Shown: in pieces, positions 6,637 to 10,721 of the stretch
Layout: the number at the start of each line of letters is the position of its first letter
How positions within the stretch are numbered: position 1 is the first letter of the stretch
NCBI GenBank assembly: GCA_016205045.1
Contig: JACQJM010000062.1
Span: 1 to 10,721, forward strand
Origin: Elusimicrobiota bacterium
GTDB lineage: Bacteria; Elusimicrobiota; Elusimicrobia; JACQJN01
Direction of reading: 5' to 3'
Length of the DNA: 10,721 nt
Position numbers and translations under genes: made by a program
The notes under the pieces: generated by a model
Told to the model about the DNA's origin: nothing
The model's input: only the letters and a program-made list of their open reading frames with translations
Database searches by the model: none

Positions 6637-7238
6637 GGTTTCCACATGGTCTCCGGAACTCCTTGCTTTGTATTGATCCAGCGCGCCGCGGTGAAAAGAA
6701 AATCCGAGAGCCGGTTGAGGTATACGAGAATGGAAGACGGCACTTTTTCTTGAGAGGATAGCTCCACCACGCTTCTTTCCGCTCTGCGGCAGACAGTGCG
6801 AGCCAAATGGAGCATGGCTCCCCCAGGGCTCCCACCAGGCAAAATGAAATTTTTCAGGGGTGGGAGGTCTTGGGTGTAGTGATCGATTTCATCCTCCATG
6901 GATTGGATTTTAAAAGAGGGCTCCACTTGTGAGCCTTTTTCAGTGGCCCCACCACCTGCTGAGCGCCCAGGGGGCGCTTGGGAGGCTTCGTCAGCAGGTG
7001 GTGGGGTGGCCAGCAGAGCCCCTATCTGAAATAAATCGTTTTGGACATTCAAGAGGAATTTTATGAGCCGGTCTTGCTCGGGTCTGGGCTCCAGAGTGGC
7101 CAGAACCACTCCCAGGTGTGAGTTGAGCTCATCCACATCTCCATAGGCGCAAACACGGGGATGATTCTTGGGAACCCGACTCCCTCCCATGAGCCCGGTT
7201 TGTCCTTTGTCTCCTGTTTTGGTGTAAATTTTTGCCAT
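6633..7238 (-). CDS. Cob(I)alamin adenosyltransferase, PduO type, carrying an in-frame palindromic repeat
   Basis: A cytoplasmic, trimeric-type ATP:cob(I)alamin adenosyltransferase that makes adenosylcobalamin from ATP and reduced corrinoid. Family motifs are complete: KIYTKTGDKGQTGLMGGSRV (3-22, ATP-binding N-terminus), YGDVDELNSHLG (32-43), NFILPGGS (130-137), ARTVCRRAERSVV (146-158) and LNRLSDFLFTAARW (174-187). Between the second and third helical regions, residues 78-97 (TPPPADEASQAPPGRSAGGG) are encoded by the 60-bp element at 6947-7006. Homologues usually have a variable loop there, so the enzyme may tolerate it. The ATG at 7238 fits the usual family N-terminus. The gene lies 7 bases after the large cytochrome gene and overlaps the lipoprotein gene by four bases. 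Its placement in a respiratory operon has no obvious reason; no B12-dependent enzyme is visible in the window. Confidence 0.93.
   Translation of the reverse strand: MAKIYTKTGDKGQTGLMGGSRVPKNHPRVCAYGDVDELNSHLGVVLATLEPRPEQDRLIKFLLNVQNDLFQIGALLATPPPADEASQAPPGRSAGGGATEKGSQVEPSFKIQSMEDEIDHYTQDLPPLKNFILPGGSPGGAMLHLARTVCRRAERSVVELSSQEKVPSSILVYLNRLSDFLFTAARWINTKQGVPETMWKP
6947..7006. repeat. 60-bp nested palindromic element, copy 1 (inside the PduO gene)
   Basis: The outer arms are perfect 16-bp inverted repeats: CCCCACCACCTGCTGA at 6947-6962 against 6991-7006. Inside is a second perfect stem, GCGCCC (6963-6968) and GGGCGC (6972-6977), with loop AGG, then an unpaired 13 bases, 6978-6990. The length of 60 is a multiple of 3, and the element is read as PPPADEASQAPPGRSAGGG within the host protein. 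Copy 2 at 9326-9385 is the same length and matches at 51 of 60 positions by my count. Confidence 0.92.
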
Positions 7239-7245
7239 GAAAGAT

Positions 7246-8868
7246 TTATCCTTTAGACTTCGAACTTCCCCGCCTGCCGGCGAGGCAGGGAACCTCGAGC
7301 TTCGAACTTTTTTTTAGGAGACGGCGCTCCAGTCCGGCCACCAAAAAGAAAGCAAATAAAGCATAGGCATAGGGAGCCTTGGAGGCAGGAGGTTCCAAGA
7401 AAATGTAGTACCACGTGGAGAGGGAGCGTCTGAAATCTTGTTCTTTCTTTCCGCCATCCCAAGCCGAAAAGGCGATAGGGACAAATTGACTTCCTTCCAG
7501 GCTTAATCCCTGCAGAGGCTCACTCGCTCTTTTTCTCTTGACGAGGAGACGCCACTGCCCGTCGGAGAAGGTCGAGCTGGAGGAAAACAGAGACTGGGAT
7601 TCCAGGGCTCTTTTGGAAGATTTCATGCCCGTGGATCTGAGATTGGAGAGGCGGTCCGTCTTGGCATCCCATCTCCATAAATTCGCCGGATTCCGAGGAT
7701 CTCCTTCCATAAAGTAAGGCTTCTCACTTTCTTTCAGGATCATGGGAATTTGTATCTGGACGGAGTCAGCCGGGGCCGTCACATCCCGTGTGGGGTCATC
7801 CCACTCCAAAAGTAACGCCACTTCTTCGTTATTATAAGCCGCCCTTACCGAGATCATATCGATGGAAGGAGTGAAGTGTCTGGGTTCTTGGATGATTTGG
7901 CCTGAGAGAGGAAAGTCCACCGGATCGAGCTTATTCCATAGGGCGCCGTCAGGGCTGTCGGGAAGTTTATCGGATGTGTACCGGGCGCTTAAGACTTCCT
8001 GAGTATTGGGTTGATCGGCAGACAGTGAATGAATGTAATTCGCCAGATGCCAGGGTTTATCCTTGTCGTCTCCAAAAGCATCGGCATAAGAAGGCATGGG
8101 GGTTCCGTTGAAACCGGTCATGATGGTTCGATAGATGTTTTCTACATGGTGCCCTCCTCTAAAGTTCCAGCCCTTGTGAAAATTGGCGGGGGGGATGGGG
8201 TTCCCCCAGTCGTCGTTTAATCCGGCTGCGGAGGGCCCATCGGCCCGTCCCTCCATGCCATGACACTGGAAACACTGCAGTTCCATGAAAATCTCTCTTC
8301 CTTTTTTTAAGGAGCTCTCGGTTGCTTTTAAGGGTTTGCCGATCACGAGTGGACTGCTGGGTTTTTCTGATTGGAACCGATCGGAGAAGGTTTTGATATA
8401 GGCTACCACATCCCTGATTTGATGTTCCGTTAAAGCTTCCTTCCAGGAGGGCATGGAGCTTCCCGGCATTCCCACGGCAATGATATGCACAAGATCTCCA
8501 TCGAATGGGATTTCTCCGTTAGGAGTAGCCCTCACCTTGAAGGCTCCTCGGGTAAAATCCCTGGGCCTGGGAAAGACAAGACTGGCGGCGGGAGCTGCCT
8601 TTTCATCTGTTTTTAAAGTGCCATCGGGATGTTTGAGATATTCGGAGGGGTTGTTGGGGTCTTGTTGAAAAGGGGTTCCGTTGACCCCGTGGCATTGGGC
8701 GCATTTTTGTTCGAAAATGGCTTTGCCGGGAAGATCCTGGCAAAGCAGTGGTAAAGTGGTAAAGTGGTAAAGTGGTAGGGTGAGAACTATGGGCAATATT
8801 TTAGATAGCACAGATTTTTGCAATAAGGATTTTTTTAGATTGTTAAGCAAAATACCTATTTCTCTCAT
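7246..8868 (-). CDS. Di-haem cytochrome c fused to ethylbenzene-dehydrogenase-type haem-binding domain
   Basis: A 540-residue exported, probably membrane-anchored electron-transfer protein. A signal-peptide-like leader (about 12-45) is followed by cytochrome c domain 1 (47-165) with C56-A-Q-C59-H60 and likely Met ligand M139 (GSSMPSW). Domain 2 (185-285) has C199-F-Q-C202-H203 and M258 (GTPMPSY). Residues about 290-495 match the EB_dh/cytochrome c-552-like fold that binds haem b in DMSO-reductase-family gamma subunits (ARYTSDKLPDSPDGALW, ALLLEWDDPTRDV, IAFSAWDGG, STWYYIFLEP). A C-terminal membrane segment (498-514) is followed by a repeat-encoded tail (520-537). The ATG at 8868 has an AAGGT Shine-Dalgarno; a GTG at residue 20 would also leave a leader. 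It is probably a partner of the two upstream cytochromes (inference). No molybdopterin catalytic subunit is in the window, so the redox substrate is unknown. Confidence 0.88.
   Translation of the reverse strand: MREIGILLNNLKKSLLQKSVLSKILPIVLTLPLYHFTTLPLLCQDLPGKAIFEQKCAQCHGVNGTPFQQDPNNPSEYLKHPDGTLKTDEKAAPAASLVFPRPRDFTRGAFKVRATPNGEIPFDGDLVHIIAVGMPGSSMPSWKEALTEHQIRDVVAYIKTFSDRFQSEKPSSPLVIGKPLKATESSLKKGREIFMELQCFQCHGMEGRADGPSAAGLNDDWGNPIPPANFHKGWNFRGGHHVENIYRTIMTGFNGTPMPSYADAFGDDKDKPWHLANYIHSLSADQPNTQEVLSARYTSDKLPDSPDGALWNKLDPVDFPLSGQIIQEPRHFTPSIDMISVRAAYNNEEVALLLEWDDPTRDVTAPADSVQIQIPMILKESEKPYFMEGDPRNPANLWRWDAKTDRLSNLRSTGMKSSKRALESQSLFSSSSTFSDGQWRLLVKRKRASEPLQGLSLEGSQFVPIAFSAWDGGKKEQDFRRSLSTWYYIFLEPPASKAPYAYALFAFFLVAGLERRLLKKSSKLEVPCLAGRRGSSKSKG
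7258..7309. repeat. 52-bp palindromic/short tandem element with CTTCGAACTT ends
   Basis: Identical 10-mers CTTCGAACTT stand at 7258-7267 and 7300-7309, with a related CTCGAGC heptamer next to the right one. The core holds CCTGCC (7273-7278) and GGCAGG (7284-7289) around a 5-base loop, plus TTCCC/GGGAA outer pairing. The element covers the 3' end of the large cytochrome gene and encodes most of its last 20 residues (LEVPCLAGRRGSSK). It is unrelated in sequence to the 60-bp elements. Confidence 0.72.
8747..8778. repeat. Octamer tandem array, 4 units of AGTGGTAA
   Basis: Three exact copies of AGTGGTAA and a fourth ending AG, with period 8. The array lies within the signal-peptide region of the large cytochrome gene and encodes LPLYHFTTLPL (about residues 31-41). 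One unit gained or lost would shift the reading frame, since 8 is not a multiple of 3. Confidence 0.85.
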
Positions 8869-8873
8869 TTTAT

Positions 8874-8912
8874 TACCTTACCACCCTATCACTATTACCA
8901 CCATTATCACTT
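8874..8912. repeat. Degenerate octamer/nonamer array upstream of the large cytochrome
   Basis: Read on the minus strand, this is a run of AGTGATAAT, GGTGGTAAT, AGTGATAGG and GTGGTAAGG-like units. It covers the end of the upstream cytochrome gene, most of the 38-base intergenic gap (8869-8906) and the apparent Shine-Dalgarno of the next gene. The units resemble the AGTGGTAA array at 8747-8778 in inverted orientation: 8878-8892 pairs with 8772-8786 at 12 of 15 positions. Confidence 0.6.
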
Positions 8913-9875
8913 CTTCTCCGATGCCAGTTCCCAAGTTCGTGGAGCATGTCCGGTAGCGTTGTAGATGTAAAGGAGAACCTTCCACATCTCATCTTCCGAA
9001 AGCATGTTTTCCCACTGGGGCATAGCGGAGCTCCAGGGGTGAGAACTGTCCGGAAGTCCGGGTCCTCCTTTGGCGACTCTCCAGAAAACGAAGGACTCTT
9101 GAAGCATGGCGATCGTTCCCACATCCTGGAAATTGGCCGGGAGCGGATTGAAGGCATTGGCAAAATGCCCTTTTCCCTCCAGGTTGTCCCCATGACAGAA
9201 AAAACAGTTTTTGTAGTAGAGGTGCTTTCCTTGCAGGACCGATTCCAAGAATTGTTGAGGATCTTCTTTCTCTAGTTTTCTAAAGGGATTTTCTAGGGCG
9301 GCTAAATCCATGGATTTTCCTTTGACCCCACCACCTGCTGAGCGCCCTCTGGGCGCTGAGTAAGCTTCGCCAGTAGGTGGTGGGGTGATCTCGATTTGGG
9401 AGGGGGGTTCGGGGTGGATGATGCGAAGACTCAAGGGAGGGTCGATCTGCTTGGAGGTCCGGGCAAATACGGCGGTGGCTACCCAGAAAGGAAAAATAAG
9501 GAACAGAATTCTGCGAGCGGGATGATTTTCTGTCACGGCACTTTGAAAACCTTTCTTGAAGTTTTGAAGTTCTTTTTCATTGACGGAGACATACAGGAAA
9601 GCGGCGAGGGTGGTGAGCGCGGAATACATCCACACTAAAGAGCTGGGAAGGGGGGGCTTAATCCAAAGATAAAGGCTGTAGCCCAGTAGGGTCACCAACA
9701 GTAAGAAATAGGCGGACCAAATTTTTTTTCTTGCGAAAAAAAATAGTAGAACCGTTAACAGTGCCAAAAGAAAAATTTGGGAAGCCATCTCTGGACCGGA
9801 AGGTCCTCTTTCCCAGTATAGAACCCCGGCCATTGCTGAAACTATGAAACTTGATGCTTCTGGAATCCAATTCAT
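8907..9875 (-). CDS. Membrane cytochrome c, multi-TM N-terminus with single C-terminal haem, carrying an in-frame palindromic repeat
   Basis: A 322-residue protein. About four hydrophobic segments (near 33-47, 55-72, 79-95 and 122-138) precede a periplasmic linker containing PPLSLRIIHPEPPSQIEI (146-163). A cytochrome c domain follows (about 195-312) with C224-F-F-C227-H228 and likely axial M285 in SSAMPQW. The ENPFRKLEKEDP stretch introduces the haem domain. Residues 164-183 (TPPPTGEAYSAPRGRSAGGG) come from the 60-bp element at 9326-9385, which sits between membrane and haem domains where extra length is likely tolerated. The ATG follows the upstream cytochrome's stop after one base and has an AGAGGA Shine-Dalgarno. 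It is probably the membrane subunit or electron-exit cytochrome of a quinol-oxidising complex whose other parts are upstream (inference). The exact complex type is not determined. Confidence 0.87.
   Translation of the reverse strand: MNWIPEASSFIVSAMAGVLYWERGPSGPEMASQIFLLALLTVLLFFFARKKIWSAYFLLLVTLLGYSLYLWIKPPLPSSLVWMYSALTTLAAFLYVSVNEKELQNFKKGFQSAVTENHPARRILFLIFPFWVATAVFARTSKQIDPPLSLRIIHPEPPSQIEITPPPTGEAYSAPRGRSAGGGVKGKSMDLAALENPFRKLEKEDPQQFLESVLQGKHLYYKNCFFCHGDNLEGKGHFANAFNPLPANFQDVGTIAMLQESFVFWRVAKGGPGLPDSSHPWSSAMPQWENMLSEDEMWKVLLYIYNATGHAPRTWELASEKK
9326..9385. repeat. 60-bp nested palindromic element, copy 2 (inside the membrane cytochrome gene)
   Basis: The left arm CCCCACCACCTGCTGA (9326-9341) is identical to that of copy 1. 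The right arm (9370-9385) differs from a perfect complement at two positions. The inner stem GCGCCC (9342-9347)/GGGCGC (9351-9356) is kept, while its loop is TCT instead of AGG. Nine of 60 positions differ from copy 1. It is read in the same orientation and frame, as PPPTGEAYSAPRGRSAGGG. Confidence 0.92.
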
Positions 9876-9876
9876 T

Positions 9877-10692
9877 TTATCCTCTGAGGCTCATCAGGAA
9901 CACCACCAGGTCGTTGAGTTCCTGTTCCGTCAAGTTTTCCTTAAAATGTTTGGGCATGATATCGCCGGGTGGATTGATGATGATGGACCTTAAACTGTCC
10001 TGTCCTCGGATATCCCCCACACGTGAAAGATCGGGCCCCAAAATGCCGCCCACCTTATTGCCGTCCACAGAGATTTGATGGCAAGCAACACATCGCATCC
10101 GGTTTAAGAAAATATTTTTTCCGTTGCCGATATCTCCACGGATTGCTTCTTTGGAAGAGGATTTGGCCTCGGTGATCGCCTTAGTCCATTCGGGTTTGAG
10201 TTCCGTTTTGGAGAGAGCAGGCTGTCCTCCCAGACTTTCAAGATAGGTGACCACGGCCCGAATGTCGTATTCAGAAAGATCCAGGGGAGGTTTGTACACC
10301 TCCGGCATGAGGGGGGAATATCCTTTCACCAGATAGGCGGCAGGTTCAATGAGAGATTCCAGCAAATATTCTTCTCCGCTATAACGTTTGCCAGTTTGGG
10401 CGCTCCTTTCCTTAGCGCGTGCCTCCGCTCGGGGACTCATTCCTTCTAGGTCGGGGCACCTTCCCGGGGTTCCGGAGGCCACAATATGGCATTGGCTGCA
10501 CCGCTCTCCGCCAGTTCCGAAAATTCCCTTGCCCTTGGCAATACGTTCCTCCAAAGACAGTTTTTGAAAATCCTCTTGATTCAATGAGCGCGGGGGGTCC
10601 GATCGGATTTGAGGGATGCTGTTGCCGATGAGAATAAACACCCCAATAATCAGGAGTACAAACCCGCCGATTTTTAACCCAGCCTTGTTCAT
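9877..10692 (-). CDS. Membrane-anchored di-haem cytochrome c
   Basis: A 271-residue protein with an uncleaved-looking N-terminal anchor (about 8-24, IGGFVLLIIGVFILIG) and two periplasmic class I cytochrome c domains. Domain 1 (about 45-155) has C65-S-Q-C68-H69 with likely Met ligand M129 in GYSPLMP. Domain 2 (about 185-270) has C201-V-A-C204-H205 with M246 in GDIMPKHF. The LLESLIEPAAYLVKGYSPLMP segment is typical of cytochromes in quinol:electron-acceptor complexes. It is the first gene in the window, and the next cytochrome gene starts one base after its stop. The region before its ATG is a TTAGGGG heptamer array whose last full unit gives a purine-rich AGGGG six bases from the ATG. It probably carries electrons from an upstream cytochrome b/Rieske-type complex towards an oxidase or the other two cytochromes (inference). 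Confidence 0.9.
   Translation of the reverse strand: MNKAGLKIGGFVLLIIGVFILIGNSIPQIRSDPPRSLNQEDFQKLSLEERIAKGKGIFGTGGERCSQCHIVASGTPGRCPDLEGMSPRAEARAKERSAQTGKRYSGEEYLLESLIEPAAYLVKGYSPLMPEVYKPPLDLSEYDIRAVVTYLESLGGQPALSKTELKPEWTKAITEAKSSSKEAIRGDIGNGKNIFLNRMRCVACHQISVDGNKVGGILGPDLSRVGDIRGQDSLRSIIINPPGDIMPKHFKENLTEQELNDLVVFLMSLRG
9880..9885 (-). promoter_or_regulatory. Ribosome binding site of the membrane cytochrome gene
   Basis: The minus strand reads AGAGGA, then TAAA and the ATG at 9875. The site overlaps the last codons of the upstream di-haem cytochrome, whose TAA lies between it and the start, an arrangement expected for tight translational coupling. Confidence 0.6.
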
Positions 10693-10695
10693 CTC

Positions 10696-10721
10696 TAACC
10701 CCTAACCCCTAACCCCTAACC
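10696..10721. repeat. Heptamer tandem repeat TAACCCC, 3 full units and a partial one
   Basis: The plus strand has exact TAACCCC units at 10696-10702, 10703-10709 and 10710-10716, with a fourth cut by the window edge. On the minus strand this is TTAGGGG, immediately upstream of the di-haem cytochrome ATG. No promoter for that gene is visible within the window because the array runs to the edge. Confidence 0.88.

Noticed and set aside
6633..6645. GTG at 6645 as the start of the lipoprotein gene.
   Set aside because: The ATG at 6636 gives a standard ATGA overlap and a more typical leader. The GTG would only add three residues and cannot be fully excluded.
6947..7006. The 16-bp palindrome as an intrinsic terminator.
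   Set aside because: It lies in the middle of a gene whose conserved motifs continue on both sides, has no U-run after it, and a near-identical copy sits inside another gene.
8739..8744. Cysteine in LPLLCQD of the large cytochrome as a lipoprotein site.
   Set aside because: The preceding residues do not fit a lipobox (no small residues at -1 and -2), and the region is encoded next to a repeat.
7246..8868. Identification as the gamma subunit of nitrite oxidoreductase or another named DMSO-reductase-family enzyme.
   Set aside because: The EB_dh-type domain supports only the fold. No alpha or beta subunit is present in the window, so a named enzyme would be a guess.
8747..8912. Repeated octamers considered as a CRISPR array or iteron-type origin.
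   Set aside because: Units are 8-9 bases and contiguous without spacers, part of the array is coding, and no cas or replication gene is nearby.
10696..10721. TTAGGGG units look like a telomere repeat, suggesting a eukaryotic or linear chromosome end.
   Set aside because: The array abuts a bacterial cytochrome gene with a fitting start, has only about four units, and the gene order and overlaps are bacterial. A short tandem repeat at a contig edge is simpler.

Overview
The window is one long co-directional block: twelve protein-coding genes, all on the minus strand, so transcription runs from position 10721 down to 1. Junctions are very tight. There are three ATGA stop/start overlaps (near 6633, 4350 and 2025), two longer overlaps and several gaps of 1 to 15 bases. 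This looks like one operon or a few nested ones. The genes point to an uncultured-type Gram-negative bacterium that respires through membrane-bound and periplasmic c-type cytochromes and makes haem A, so it probably has an aa3/caa3-type oxygen reductase. I cannot name the lineage. The abundance of small palindromic and tandem repeats recalls several candidate-phylum genomes, but that is an impression only.

In transcription order: (i) 10692-7246 holds three c-type cytochromes: a di-haem membrane-anchored one, one with several membrane segments and a single C-terminal haem, and a large di-haem protein fused to an ethylbenzene-dehydrogenase-type haem-binding domain. (ii) 7238-6633 is a PduO-type cobalamin adenosyltransferase. 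(iii) 6636-5254 holds two small exported proteins of unknown function, one a likely lipoprotein. (iv) 5291-4350 is a radical SAM protein of the spore-photolyase-like PA0069/Rv2578c group. (v) 4353-1297 is a membrane-glycosylation set: a small multi-pass protein, a GT-C-type polytopic glycosyltransferase and a GT2 dolichol-phosphate-mannose-synthase-like enzyme. (vi) 1237-1 is an exported cupredoxin-like protein followed by haem A synthase CtaA, which runs off the left edge. The cytochromes, cupredoxin and CtaA together fit a quinol-to-oxygen electron chain. The cytochrome b/Rieske partners would lie beyond the right edge and oxidase subunits beyond the left edge (inference).

The most unusual content is repetitive DNA inside genes. 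Two 60-bp palindromic elements, at 6947-7006 and 9326-9385, differ at 9 of 60 positions. They sit in two unrelated genes in the same orientation and the same reading frame, each adding about 20 residues in what looks like a loop or linker. This resembles the protein-inserted Rickettsia palindromic elements in behaviour, although I see no sequence relationship. Other repeats are an octamer array in the signal-peptide region of the large cytochrome, a partly inverted degenerate version just upstream of it, a 52-bp TTCGAA/CCTGCC element that supplies that cytochrome's C-terminus, and C-rich heptamer arrays at both window ends. The right-end array forms the apparent ribosome binding site of the first cytochrome gene. 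The stretch 1240-6100 has no comparable repeats. I found no tRNA, rRNA, CRISPR array, transposase or convincing intrinsic terminator, and no gene-free stretch over 300 bases.
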